NCBI GenBank assembly: GCA_002796835.1
Contig: LUGL01000024.1
Location: 118,176 to 164,056, forward strand
DNA: 45,881 nt
Origin: Elainella saxicola E1
GTDB lineage: Bacteria > Cyanobacteriota > Cyanobacteriia > Elainellales > Elainellaceae
Direction of reading: 5' to 3'
Shown here piece after piece: positions 9,407 through 18,459 of this stretch. Positions within the stretch are counted from its first letter, which is position 1. Each line of letters opens with the position of its first letter. Under the pieces are notes generated by a model that was not told where the DNA came from, searched no databases, and was given only the letters and a program-made list of their open reading frames with translations. The translations under genes were made by a program, and so were the position numbers.

Positions 9407-9613
9407 TTGAGAATACCGGTGAAAAAATCATTGTCTGATGATCTTGAATGCCCAGTCAATCCACAGGACGCGGCATCTACCCACCTGAACCAATTGATCC
9501 AGAAAGTTTGTTGCATTGTGCAGCAGTTAGAGATGTTAGAGGACACCTTCGCGCATTCCCAAATCGAAAAAAAGGAAAAGTTCTATCGATTTGACTCCCA
9601 ACCAGAAAGCTAA
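9407..9613 (+). CDS. Small hypothetical protein
   Basis: A 68-residue ORF of unknown function. Its best support is a perfect Shine-Dalgarno sequence AAGGAGG at 9397-9403. The nearest in-frame initiators are TTG at 9407 (spacing only three bases) and GTG at 9419 (spacing 15), neither ideal, so the start is uncertain. The predicted protein is soluble, with one amphipathic helix (HLNQLIQKVCCIVQQLEMLEDTF) and a charged tail. It lies upstream of the Crp-like gene on the same strand, about 95 bases away. No homologue is recognised. Confidence 0.45.
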   Translation: MRIPVKKSLSDDLECPVNPQDAASTHLNQLIQKVCCIVQQLEMLEDTFAHSQIEKKEKFYRFDSQPES

Positions 9614-9656
9614 CTGACTTAGCCTACTGAAAGCTAACCGAGAATCTTTCTAAGAC

Positions 9657-9685
9657 TGTCATTTGTTTCATTGTCATTTGTTTCA
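9657..9685. repeat. 15-bp tandem duplication upstream of the Crp-like gene
   Basis: TGTCATTTGTTTCA occurs at 9657 and again at 9672, giving a 15-base period. It ends about 23 bases before the ATG of the regulator, so it lies in its leader or promoter. GAAAGCTAAC is also duplicated slightly upstream (9604-9638). Confidence 0.8.
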
Positions 9686-9708
9686 AGATAAGTTTAGATG
9701 ACCGCTGT

Positions 9709-10344
9709 ATGGATGGTTTACTGAGAGAGCCGATCAAATCTTTGAGACCTGAGAATTTACCTCCTGAAATTCGATCGGAGATCCGCTATCAAAACTTAGC
9801 TACTGGAGAAACCTTATTTCACCGGGATGATCCTGCAACCGCGATTTATGTCGTAGAGTCAGGCCGGATTCGATTGGACAGCTACACCCCTGAAGGCAGA
9901 TTTGTTACTTTTCAAATTGCTCGTCCCATGGAGAGTTTTGCAGTCATGTCGCTCTTCGAGCGGTTGTATGAAGCAAATGCAACTAGTGAAGTACCATCCC
10001 GTGTCATTGTTTATCCAAAGCAGGTCTTGCTCGATGCACTGATCAAACACCCTGAACTAGCCCAAGAGCTGATGCAGCAATTGGTTAAACATATTTATGC
10101 CTTGAAAATGCGGCTAGAACTGCGAGAAATTCGAGCTGCTCGCGATCGAGTCCTGTACTACCTCAAAACCATTGCCCAATTTAGTGGCATTGTGATCAAT
10201 TTTGATCGACCATTAAAAATGGTGGCGCTTGACCTTGGTTTAACACCGGAAGCATTTTATCGCACTTTAGCTCAACTTGAGCGCAAGGGATCAATCAGTC
10301 GAAGCCATCGCCAGATTACGCTCCACGAAACATCGGTTGCCTAG
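9709..10344 (+). CDS. Crp/Fnr-family transcriptional regulator
   Basis: A 211-residue regulator with an N-terminal cyclic-nucleotide-binding-type beta barrel (about residues 30-110; GETLFHRDDPATAIYVVESGRIRLDSYTPEGR) and a long dimerisation helix. A C-terminal winged helix-turn-helix of the Crp_2 type follows (KMVALDLGLTPEAFYRTLAQLERKGSI). The usual FGE...R-S/T-A phosphate-binding cassette for cAMP is not evident (SFAVMSLFERLYEANATSEV), so the ligand is probably not cAMP. No cysteine cluster of the FNR iron-sulfur type is seen. It precedes a GAF histidine kinase by 141 bases on the same strand, with a 15-bp palindrome between them. Confidence 0.9.
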   Translation: MDGLLREPIKSLRPENLPPEIRSEIRYQNLATGETLFHRDDPATAIYVVESGRIRLDSYTPEGRFVTFQIARPMESFAVMSLFERLYEANATSEVPSRVIVYPKQVLLDALIKHPELAQELMQQLVKHIYALKMRLELREIRAARDRVLYYLKTIAQFSGIVINFDRPLKMVALDLGLTPEAFYRTLAQLERKGSISRSHRQITLHETSVA

Positions 10345-10355
10345 AATAAACATGA

Positions 10356-10370
10356 TTCAAATCATTTGAA
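10356..10370. promoter_or_regulatory. 15-bp palindrome between regulator and kinase genes
   Basis: TTCAAAT-C-ATTTGAA is a perfect odd palindrome. An overlapping inverted repeat ATGATT/AATCAT is also present. It starts 12 bases after the Crp-like stop and lies about 115 bases before the kinase GTG. It could be an operator for the kinase gene or an RNA hairpin; there is no T-run, so a terminator is less likely. Confidence 0.5.
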
Positions 10371-10485
10371 GGGGCTTGGGTTTCAGGTATAACAGAGCCT
10401 ACTGTTCTAAATCTGCTATGAAAACCACTGTTGACTCTTATCAGTTTTTACAGCCACTTGAACGTAGCATGTAGAGGAGAATGTA

Positions 10486-11745
10486 GTGGTTTTAGAAATG
10501 TCTCAGTTTCAGCAGGGGTGGTCGCAGTCAGACCCCTATCTCCTAGAGCTATTGGCAAACCTCAGTTATCGATCGGGTGAGCTTAGCCCCTATTTGCACG
10601 AAATTGCCTGTGGAGTGAGCCGATTATTGGGTTCCGATTGGTCAATTGTGACAGTTTGTCGGGCTGGAGCCGGAGAGGTGGTTGCTAGCAGCTTAAGTCT
10701 CAGTCAAAGCAACGAATTTGTAGCCCATGGTACTCTAGCTGGACAAGTGACCGAAACTGGCCGATCGATCCTGATCGAAGATGCTCAAATCCATGCCGGC
10801 GACATTAAACCTCCGGATGGCTATTGCGCTTATCTCGGTGTACCTTTACGAATCGCAGATGGAACTTGCATTGGCACAATTTGTTCTTTATTTCATCAAC
10901 CGCGCCAATTCTCAACCGAAGCAATTCGCCTTGCCGAGATTTTTGCTGAACGTGCTGCGACAGCGATCGACAACTATCAGCTCTATCATCAGCAGCAACA
11001 ACTCCTTCAAACGTTGGAAGTTGAAGTGAAAGAGCGCAAGCAAGCCGAACAAAAACTGGCCCGTTTAGCTGAAATTGGTGAACTTGCAGCAATGATTGTC
11101 CATGAAATCCGAAATCCCCTAACAACAGTCTTGATGGGCTTGACTGCATTTCAAAATATGGAACTATCAACCCGGGCACAAGAACGATTGAGACTTGCTT
11201 TGGAAGAAGCAGAACGGCTAAAGCGCCTTCTCAATGAGATTCTCATATATGCCAAACGCCAGGTTTTACAAGCATCCGAGCTAGAGGTAAATCAACTAAT
11301 CACTGAGCTGCTAGAATCGATTCGCAATATTCCTGGCATTGCCCAACGCAATCTTGAATTTGTTTCTTCGCTTCCCTCTGCTTATATTCAAGGCGATCGC
11401 GACAAGCTCAAGCAGGTATTTATCAACTTAACCAAAAATGCCTGTGAAGCGATCGATGAAGGAGAACAGATTACCTGGCAGATTGAGCCGAGCCAAATTG
11501 AAAATTGTCTGTGTATTAGTGTTCATAATGGTGGTTCCCCCATTCCGTCTGAAATTCTGCCCAAGCTGGGAACCCCTTTCTTCACAACTAAATCCTCTGG
11601 TAATGGATTAGGATTAGCGATCGTTAAACAAATTATAGAAGCCCATCAGGGAGAATTTGAAATTACATCAAATACAACAACTGGAACTCGTATCTCCATT
11701 CACTTACCGTTATTGCGATCGGTTCCTGATGAAAATAGAATTTGA
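10486..11745 (+). CDS. GAF-domain sensor histidine kinase
   Basis: A soluble 419-residue kinase. A GAF domain (about residues 30-162) contains CAYLGVPLRIADGTCIGTICSLF. A coiled coil follows (VKERKQAEQKLARLAEIGELAA), then a HisKA domain with H206 in VHEIRNPL. The HATPase_c domain has an N-box (FINLTKNACEAIDEG) and a G2 box (SSGNGLGLAIV). No bilin-binding cysteine is recognised with confidence. The GTG start is supported by AGAGGAGA at 10473-10480, five bases upstream; an ATG four codons later is possible. No receiver gene is adjacent. The upstream Crp-like regulator lies on the same strand. Confidence 0.93.
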   Translation: MVLEMSQFQQGWSQSDPYLLELLANLSYRSGELSPYLHEIACGVSRLLGSDWSIVTVCRAGAGEVVASSLSLSQSNEFVAHGTLAGQVTETGRSILIEDAQIHAGDIKPPDGYCAYLGVPLRIADGTCIGTICSLFHQPRQFSTEAIRLAEIFAERAATAIDNYQLYHQQQQLLQTLEVEVKERKQAEQKLARLAEIGELAAMIVHEIRNPLTTVLMGLTAFQNMELSTRAQERLRLALEEAERLKRLLNEILIYAKRQVLQASELEVNQLITELLESIRNIPGIAQRNLEFVSSLPSAYIQGDRDKLKQVFINLTKNACEAIDEGEQITWQIEPSQIENCLCISVHNGGSPIPSEILPKLGTPFFTTKSSGNGLGLAIVKQIIEAHQGEFEITSNTTTGTRISIHLPLLRSVPDENRI

Positions 11746-11752
11746 CAAAAAT

Positions 11753-11791
11753 AGCTCCTCATTGCTCCGCCAAGTTTAGATTAGAGGAGCT
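11753..11791. terminator. Inverted repeat between convergent genes
   Basis: AGCTCCTC (11753-11760) and GAGGAGCT (11784-11791) form a perfect 8-bp stem with a 23-base loop, between the 3' ends of the GAF kinase and the HDO-like gene. The loop is long and no T-run follows, so a terminator role is only plausible. Confidence 0.45.
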
Positions 11792-11837
11792 GCACCCTGA
11801 TTGATTTTATGGTCACTCAATTGTCTTGGGGGTTGTT

Positions 11838-12497
11838 CTAACAGTAGGAGAGTTGCTTTTCCAGCATATTTTCTCCTACCATTTCAATCAGGAACCGAAC
11901 TGCAGTATTGCCACCTTGGTAAATTTTATATAGATCAAATCCATAGCTGAGAATCATTTCCATGGCGGCATGACCTGACTCCTGATGCTCCTTCTCAACT
12001 GCATCATGGATGACAATATATTCAGAAGCTAAAACATCAGCTTCATCGATTCCAGCAGTGACTAAACCCTGCTTCAACAAGCCAAGAATTTCATAAGCCG
12101 GTGCCTCTAACCCAACAATAAAGCCGATCGCTTCATCTTGGCTCATCTGGCAGAGTTCTGAGACAGTATCCTCAAGAAATTGCTCTAATTCAGGACTCAC
12201 AGCTTGAGTAATTGCGGTAGCGTAGGGAGATTTTCGCATGAGTTCAGCAAGCAATTTGCAGTGAATTTTAGTATTGTCTCCAAACCCACATTCTCCATAA
12301 GCAATTTCTGTCAAAAGAAACTGAATATCTGGAATTCGGATTCGAGCTAATGCTGCACCATGCAGTCGAGGAACTTGGCTTGAGAGATACAGCCACCGCT
12401 GTAGAAATTTAATTGGATCTTTGATTCCGGGCTCAACTACTTTCCGACGGAATTCCAATTGAAAACCGTTTTCGATGGTATCGATGGACATTAGCAT
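11838..12497 (-). CDS. Heme-oxygenase-like diiron oxidase (HDO) family candidate
   Basis: A 219-residue all-helical protein matching the iron-containing redox enzyme (heme-oxygenase-like, TenA/PqqC-fold) pattern. An AYGECGFG...IHCKLL helix supplies a glutamate and histidine, VGLEAPAYEIL supplies a second glutamate, and IHDAVEKEHQESGH supplies H-x-x-x-E-x-x-H type ligands. Known HDO enzymes (UndA, BesC, SznF) use a labile diiron centre and O2 to oxidise fatty acids, amino acids or amines. The substrate here is unknown. No membrane segment is seen. It is convergent with the GAF kinase and faces a long AT-rich intergenic region that presumably carries its promoter. The first in-frame ATGs are at 12497 and 12491. 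Confidence 0.72.
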   Translation of the reverse strand: MLMSIDTIENGFQLEFRRKVVEPGIKDPIKFLQRWLYLSSQVPRLHGAALARIRIPDIQFLLTEIAYGECGFGDNTKIHCKLLAELMRKSPYATAITQAVSPELEQFLEDTVSELCQMSQDEAIGFIVGLEAPAYEILGLLKQGLVTAGIDEADVLASEYIVIHDAVEKEHQESGHAAMEMILSYGFDLYKIYQGGNTAVRFLIEMVGENMLEKQLSYC

Positions 12498-13262
12498 AGT
12501 GAACTCCTGTCAAACTTTTTTCAATACGACTGTTCTAACTCTAGAAATAGACAAATTTCAGCGATTCGCACTCAGTCTTAATACGCAAGCCACCCATTTT
12601 TCCTCTAATTACATCAACTCTTTAAAGGTGATTTGTATTTTGCAGGAATATAGTATTTTTCAACTCAACAGGGAAGGGAAGTTAACTCCAGTCAGATAGC
12701 GGTCTTAGGTCCGCTTGCGTGTTATTAAGGATGGTAAAAGCCCTGATTTATCTTGTGAAAACTGAAAAAATAACATAAAAAATCAAAGCAATAACACGAA
12801 TGCCTTTATTTGCAACTTTCTATTTTCGACTAATGTCTCAACTCAACATAGAGAAAATTCGAAAATATTTTTTGTCAAGATTAGGCCGTCTGTAAAAACT
12901 CTCTTGACAAGAATGTTTATTACATGTTTTTAAGCCCGGATTTATCTCAGTTAGTCATTTTAGTAAGGAAGTTTAAAGAGTTAAAAGAGCCATTTTCAGT
13001 AGCTTTAGGTCAATACTAAAATTTTTCGGATATTCTGAGATTTTTCTGGGTACTTTAAGCAAGGGTGCATAGGCTTGCCAAACTGGGTTTAAGTTGAAAA
13101 ACCTTTGGATTTTAGCTATTAAAGTAAAATCAGAGCGTAGTACCAAACAGCTTTTATGCAATCAGGTAGATTGAATTCTAACAGTCATATTACCCATACC
13201 AAAATCTGTTTGCCATTTATCAATCTAAGAGTATTAAGTAAGGATCTTCTCTGTCAGAAGCT
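12498..13262. promoter_or_regulatory. Long AT-rich divergent intergenic region
   Basis: A 765-base gap between two divergent genes, with no convincing ORF. It contains a 9-bp inverted repeat (TTGTCAAGA at 12872-12880, TCTTGACAA at 12902-12910) in which each arm carries an outward-facing TTGACA-like -35 sequence. It also contains a 16-base direct repeat with one mismatch (AAGCCC[T/G]GATTTATCT at 12738-12753 and 12932-12947). No good -10 element at standard spacing was found. An unannotated small RNA cannot be excluded. Confidence 0.5.
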
Positions 13263-16076
13263 ATGGTTAAGCTGATTCATCTTCTCAACCAATTCTCAGA
13301 AAAAACAGTTTCTAAAATCCCCTTGCGCACCATCTTAATTGTCCCTTTCGTTCTCCAGGTAGCTGGTGCCGTTGGCTTGATTAGCTACTTTTCTTACAAA
13401 AATGGCCAGCAAACTGTTAATAGCTTAGTCATTCGATTGCAAAATGAAGTTAACTCACGAATTGCCCAACACCTAGATACCTATTTAGCTGCACCTGCGC
13501 ATCTCAATCGATCGAACTTTGATTTGATTGATTTAGAAATTCTCAACTTACAGGATTGGCAGAAGCTAGAGAAGTATTTTTATCGTCAAATTCAACTTGC
13601 GAATATTAGCTATATTAATTTTGGTTCGGCAGATGGAAGATTCGTTGGAATTGCTAAGGATCAAGCTAAGCAACCTCCTAATTTCACGCTTGAGGCATTC
13701 AATGCATCAGGAGATGCAAAAATGCATGTCTATCAGCTTGATTCTGAAGGAGCACGCAAAGCACAATTAGATGTACGCGACATTAATCCACTATTAGATC
13801 CCTGGTATACCGATGCTGTAAAGGCAGGGAAACCGGGTTGGAGCCAAATTTACCAATGGCAAGATTTGCCAATTATCTCAATTTCCTATAGTTACCCAGT
13901 CTTCGATCGTCATAATCGGCTGCTAGGTGTTTTAGGGACAGATCTCAAACTTTCGCACATCAGTAACTTTTTGAAGGATCTGAAGATTAGTCCAACTGGC
14001 CGAGTATTTATTATGGAACGCAATGGACTGGTGGTTGCCTGTTCTGATCCACAACCTCTGTTCAATGATGCCAACGGAAAAATTACTCGTCTGAAAGCTA
14101 TAGACAGTAACGACGAGTTGACACGTTCAACCGCTCAACATTTAACGGCTACATTCAAAGATTTTCATCAAATTCAAGCTGAACAGCAGATTGAATTTAG
14201 AATGAATAATCAACAGATCTTTGTGAAAGTTGCTCCTTGGCGAGATGAATTTGGATTGGATTGGCTGATTGTTGAAGCCGTACCAGAAATAGATTTCATG
14301 GAGCAAATTCATGCAAATAATCGCAATACGTTTTTCCTATCGCTACTAGCACTTGGCATTTGTTTACTGGCCGGGGTGCTGACAGCCCAATGGATTACGA
14401 GACCAATCCTGCATTTGAAAGATGCAGCAACAGCCCTTGCTAACGGAGAGTTTGATCAAAGTATTGTAAATCATCGCCAAGATGAGCTAGGTGTACTGAC
14501 TCAAGCATTCAATAGCATGGCAGCTCAACTGCGGCAAGCTTTTTCAACGCTGCAAAAAGCAAATGAACAGCTTGAACGGAACAATATTTTGCTAGAACAA
14601 CGGGTGGAAGAGCGGACAATCGATCTAAAACAAGCAAAAGAAGATGCAGATGCTGCGAACGTAGCAAAGAGTGAATTTTTGGCGAACATGAGTCACGAGT
14701 TGCGCACTCCCCTCAATGGCATTCTCGGATATGCTCAAATCCTGTTGCGATCAAAAAATCTAATTGGCCCTGATTTCAATGGTATCAATATCATTTACCA
14801 ATGCGGCTCTCACTTACTAACGTTAATTAACGACATCTTAGATCTATCTAAAATCGAAGCTCGCAAGATGGAGTTGTACCCTACAGCATTACATTTTCCC
14901 TCCTTCCTTCAAAACATTGTAGAAATCTGTCAGGTTCGAGCTGATCAAAAAAATCTCGCTTTCAACCACCAGTTCGATCCTCAATTGCCAACCAATGTTG
15001 AGGCGGATGAAAAACGATTGAGACAGGTATTATTAAACTTGCTGAGCAATGCAACAAAATTCACACAGCATGGTGGCGTTACGTTTAAGGTTGGCTTAGT
15101 CAACCCTTGCTCTACAGCTAGAATTTATTTTCAGATTACGGATACAGGAGTAGGGATTCATCCTGATCATTTGAAGGAAATTTTCTTGCCCTTTCAACAG
15201 GTAGGAGATAGCCAGCAACGGGCTGAAGGAACTGGCCTCGGACTTGCGATTAGCCAAAAGCTAGTGGCAATGATGGGGGGTCAATTAGAAGTACAAAGTA
15301 AACTCAATAAGGGAAGTATTTTTTATTTTGAAATTAATTTGAATGTTCTTGAAGAATGGGCAGAGCCTGCGCAGTTACTTGAACAAGGCATGATCGTTGG
15401 GTACACAGGAGAACAGCGAAAAATTTTAATCGTGGACGATCGCTGGGAGAATCGCTCAGTTCTGACCAATTTATTAGAACCGATCGGGTTTGAAGTGGTT
15501 GAAGCCGAAAATGGACAAGTCGCTTTGGAGCAGGCAGAGGCCATTCAACCCGATCTAATTATTTCGGATTTGGTCATGCCGGTCATGGACGGATTTGAGA
15601 TGTTGAGGCAACTCCGACGATCGCCTCAGTTACGCTCGATTCAGGTTGTTGTTTCCTCTGCTAGCACCTATGAGCTTGATCAGCAGAAGAGCCTTGATGC
15701 TGGCGCGGATGCCTTTCTAGCTAAGCCAGTTCATGCGGATCAGTTATTGGAGATTTTGAAGTTACATTTAGATCTTGAATGGGTATACGAACAGCTTGAG
15801 CATGAATTTGAGCCTCCTGTAGCAATCAATCATCCTGATAGCGTCGCAGGAGAGATGGTCTTACCTCCCATGGAAATCCTTACAGCGTTGTATAAGCTGG
15901 CAAGGCAAGGGTTGCTTAACAATATCTTGAACGAAACAACTGAAATTGAGCAATTTTATCCAGAATCTACAGCATTTACGCAAAAAATCCGTTATTTTGC
16001 CGATGATTTTCAGGTTAATAAATTGCGATCTTTCTTAGAAGAGGCAATAGATTCTGTGGGAAATGGTGTGGTTTAG
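13263..16076 (+). CDS. Membrane hybrid histidine kinase (Cache-HAMP-HisKA-HATPase-REC)
   Basis: A 937-residue inner-membrane sensor. The first membrane segment is at about residues 23-43. A periplasmic double-Cache-type sensing domain follows (about 50-350), with the typical WYTDAVKAGKPGWSQIY and GVLGTDLKLSHIS motifs. The second membrane segment is at about 357-377, then HAMP, a coiled coil, HisKA with H478 (FLANMSHELRTPLNGI), HATPase_c (TDTGVGI, GTGLGLAIS) and a receiver with D769 (ISDLVMPVMDGF). A C-terminal helical tail of about 70 residues resembles the short conserved extension seen after receivers in related cyanobacterial kinases. Cache domains usually sense small organic molecules in the periplasm. 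It lies 75 bases upstream of the GGDEF-EAL gene, probably co-transcribed. Confidence 0.94.
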   Translation: MVKLIHLLNQFSEKTVSKIPLRTILIVPFVLQVAGAVGLISYFSYKNGQQTVNSLVIRLQNEVNSRIAQHLDTYLAAPAHLNRSNFDLIDLEILNLQDWQKLEKYFYRQIQLANISYINFGSADGRFVGIAKDQAKQPPNFTLEAFNASGDAKMHVYQLDSEGARKAQLDVRDINPLLDPWYTDAVKAGKPGWSQIYQWQDLPIISISYSYPVFDRHNRLLGVLGTDLKLSHISNFLKDLKISPTGRVFIMERNGLVVACSDPQPLFNDANGKITRLKAIDSNDELTRSTAQHLTATFKDFHQIQAEQQIEFRMNNQQIFVKVAPWRDEFGLDWLIVEAVPEIDFMEQIHANNRNTFFLSLLALGICLLAGVLTAQWITRPILHLKDAATALANGEFDQSIVNHRQDELGVLTQAFNSMAAQLRQAFSTLQKANEQLERNNILLEQRVEERTIDLKQAKEDADAANVAKSEFLANMSHELRTPLNGILGYAQILLRSKNLIGPDFNGINIIYQCGSHLLTLINDILDLSKIEARKMELYPTALHFPSFLQNIVEICQVRADQKNLAFNHQFDPQLPTNVEADEKRLRQVLLNLLSNATKFTQHGGVTFKVGLVNPCSTARIYFQITDTGVGIHPDHLKEIFLPFQQVGDSQQRAEGTGLGLAISQKLVAMMGGQLEVQSKLNKGSIFYFEINLNVLEEWAEPAQLLEQGMIVGYTGEQRKILIVDDRWENRSVLTNLLEPIGFEVVEAENGQVALEQAEAIQPDLIISDLVMPVMDGFEMLRQLRRSPQLRSIQVVVSSASTYELDQQKSLDAGADAFLAKPVHADQLLEILKLHLDLEWVYEQLEHEFEPPVAINHPDSVAGEMVLPPMEILTALYKLARQGLLNNILNETTEIEQFYPESTAFTQKIRYFADDFQVNKLRSFLEEAIDSVGNGVV

Positions 16077-16151
16077 CTAATTTAAAAGGATGAAGACACA
16101 GGTTAACAAACGTTTGATTTGGGTACTGATATTTTACGAAGGGACCATTCT

Positions 16152-18416
16152 ATGTCAGCAGCAGCAGACCTAGGAGAAGCACAAATTCAAAAGGATTCAT
16201 TTCTAGAAACAGCGACGATTTTAATTGTTGATGATAATTCCACTAATCTGAAAGTGCTTTCTCAAGCGTTGACTGCGGCCCATTTGCAGGTCGCTGTTGC
16301 TACAGATGGTGAAACTGCCATTGAGCAAATTAAGTATTCTCAGCCTGCTCTGATTCTCCTAGACGTGATGATGACCGGAATCGACGGCTTTGAGACATGT
16401 GAACGGCTGAAGGCAGATCCGCTCACGAAAGATATCCCAATTATTTTCATGACAGCCCTTAATGATGTCGAATGTAAAATTAAGGGTTTATCTCTGGGCG
16501 CAGTTGACTATATCACAAAACCCTTTCAGCAGACCGAAGTGCTGGCACGAGTGAAAGTTCATTTGCAACTTCAGCATTTTGCAAAGACTTTAAAGCAACA
16601 AAATCAACAGCTACAGTTGGAGGTTTCCCAGCGAGAGCTGGCTGAAACTGCCCTGCGAGATGTCAACGAAGTATTACGGCAACAACGTGACCTGGCTCGG
16701 ATTACGCTGGATTCGATCGGCGATGGAGTCATTACAACTGATGCGAAAGGACAAATTCAATCCCTTAACCCAATCGCTGAACAGTTGACAGGATGGCAGG
16801 AGGAGGAAGTAAAAGGTCAACCCATTACCCAAGTTTTTCAGGTGGTTGAGGAAAATAGCTTAACTCCGCTGGAGAATTTGGTTGAAACCGTGCTGCGAAC
16901 AAGACAGAGTGTTTCTAGTTGGGGAGAGGATAGATTATTGGTGGCTCGTGATGGCCGCCACTTTGCCATTGAAGAATCTGCTTCTCCCATTCAGGCTGAT
17001 GATGCCCAAATTGCGGGGGTTGTCTTAGTGTTTCGAGATGTCAGCCAGTCTCGTCAAATGGCCAAAGAATTGGCTTGGCAGGCCAGCTATGACATGCTCA
17101 CCCAACTGGTGAACCGACGCGAATTTGAACGTAGATTGGCAGAGGCAATTACAGGTGCACAAACTGGTGGGCAGAACCATTGCCTATGTTTTATCGATCT
17201 CGATCGATTCAAAATTGTGAATGATATCTGCGGTCATTCAGCAGGCGATGAGCTTTTGCGTCAAATTGGTCAGTTATTGAGCAGTAACGTTCATTCCACT
17301 GATACGGTCGCTCGGCTAGGCGGCGATGAGTTCGCAATTCTGTTCTACAATCGATCGCTTGATTATGTCAGGGAAACCACCAATCTTCTCTATCGGATTT
17401 TTGAAGGGTTTCGATTTATTCATCAAGAGAACCTATTTAACATTGGCTTTAGCTTGGGATTAGTCGAAATTACCAGCACAACTACGAATGTAACGGATGC
17501 CCTAAGTGCAGCAGATGCAGCTTGTTATGCTGCTAAAAAAAGAGGGGGGAGCCGCTTTCATGTCTATCGTAAAGGCGATCAAGAAATTACCAAACAACAG
17601 CAAGATGTCCATTGGATTGTTGAGTTGAATAAAGCCCTGGAAACTCATCAGTTTTGTTTGAACTACCAGCCGATCGTGTCACTGCAAGACGAGCATTGTT
17701 GCTATGAATGGTATGAAGTCTTACTGCGGCTGATCGATGATCAAGGCTCAGTTGTTTTTCCAAGCGCATTTATTCCTGCGGCTGAACGCTACGGGTTGAT
17801 GCCTAAAATCGATCGATGGGTGGTCCAAACTCTATTTTCGAGCCAACAGCAATATTTACAAAAAATGTGGCAGCAAGCTCAGCGAGAATCGGGTTCCTGT
17901 CTCTATATGGTGAACCTTTCCGGTGCCAGCTTGAATGATGACCAATTTGCTGACTTTTTAGAAACCCAGTTTCACCATTATCAAATTCCGCCTCAGGTGA
18001 TTGGCTTCGAAATTACTGAGACTGTAGCAATCGCCAATTTCAGCAAAACAACCCAATTAATTCATCGGTTGAAAACCTTGGGCTGCCATTTTGCTTTAGA
18101 TGACTTTGGCAGCGGCATGTCCTCGTTTAATTACTTAAAAAATCTACCGGTGGACTATCTTAAAATTGATGGTTCTCTCGTGAAGGAGAGCGTCAATGAT
18201 CCAGTTGCTCGAACGATCGTAGAATCCATTAACCGAATTGGTCATATTGTGGGCATTCAAACAATCGCTGAGTTTATTGAAAACGAGACAATCCGAGACA
18301 CAATGGCAGCAATTGGCATTGATTACGGACAGGGCTACCTCTGGAGTCGATCGCAGTTTCACCAGTCGTATAATAAAACCCAAGTTTTGGACCAGTTGTG
18401 TCACGCTCCCAGTTAA
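16152..18416 (+). CDS. REC-PAS-GGDEF-EAL bifunctional c-di-GMP signalling protein
   Basis: A soluble 754-residue protein. The receiver domain (about residues 20-140) has phospho-acceptor D71. A coiled coil follows, then a PAS domain (about 185-300), a GGDEF diguanylate cyclase domain with intact GGDEF at 390-394, and an EAL phosphodiesterase domain. The EAL signature reads EVL (522-524), and the DDFGSG loop and LKIDGSLV are intact. The product-inhibition I-site, normally RxxD, reads HSTD (381-384), so feedback inhibition may be lost. ATG 16152 is preferred because GAAGGGA lies a few bases upstream; the frame is open to a TTG at 16119. The gene follows the hybrid kinase, whose receiver or transmitter may signal to it (inference). 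Confidence 0.94.
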   Translation: MSAAADLGEAQIQKDSFLETATILIVDDNSTNLKVLSQALTAAHLQVAVATDGETAIEQIKYSQPALILLDVMMTGIDGFETCERLKADPLTKDIPIIFMTALNDVECKIKGLSLGAVDYITKPFQQTEVLARVKVHLQLQHFAKTLKQQNQQLQLEVSQRELAETALRDVNEVLRQQRDLARITLDSIGDGVITTDAKGQIQSLNPIAEQLTGWQEEEVKGQPITQVFQVVEENSLTPLENLVETVLRTRQSVSSWGEDRLLVARDGRHFAIEESASPIQADDAQIAGVVLVFRDVSQSRQMAKELAWQASYDMLTQLVNRREFERRLAEAITGAQTGGQNHCLCFIDLDRFKIVNDICGHSAGDELLRQIGQLLSSNVHSTDTVARLGGDEFAILFYNRSLDYVRETTNLLYRIFEGFRFIHQENLFNIGFSLGLVEITSTTTNVTDALSAADAACYAAKKRGGSRFHVYRKGDQEITKQQQDVHWIVELNKALETHQFCLNYQPIVSLQDEHCCYEWYEVLLRLIDDQGSVVFPSAFIPAAERYGLMPKIDRWVVQTLFSSQQQYLQKMWQQAQRESGSCLYMVNLSGASLNDDQFADFLETQFHHYQIPPQVIGFEITETVAIANFSKTTQLIHRLKTLGCHFALDDFGSGMSSFNYLKNLPVDYLKIDGSLVKESVNDPVARTIVESINRIGHIVGIQTIAEFIENETIRDTMAAIGIDYGQGYLWSRSQFHQSYNKTQVLDQLCHAPS

Positions 18417-18459
18417 ATACCTTGGCCTCACCCAATTCAATCTTCGATTTCAATCAGCC

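Noticed and set aside
12475-12699. 74-codon frame on the plus strand overlapping the 5' end of the HDO-like gene
   Set aside because: Overlaps a better-supported gene and its promoter; no family likeness or ribosome binding site.
12973-13161. 62-codon frame on the minus strand in the long AT-rich gap
   Set aside because: TTG start, no ribosome binding site, low-complexity hydrophobic/basic translation typical of AT-rich non-coding DNA.
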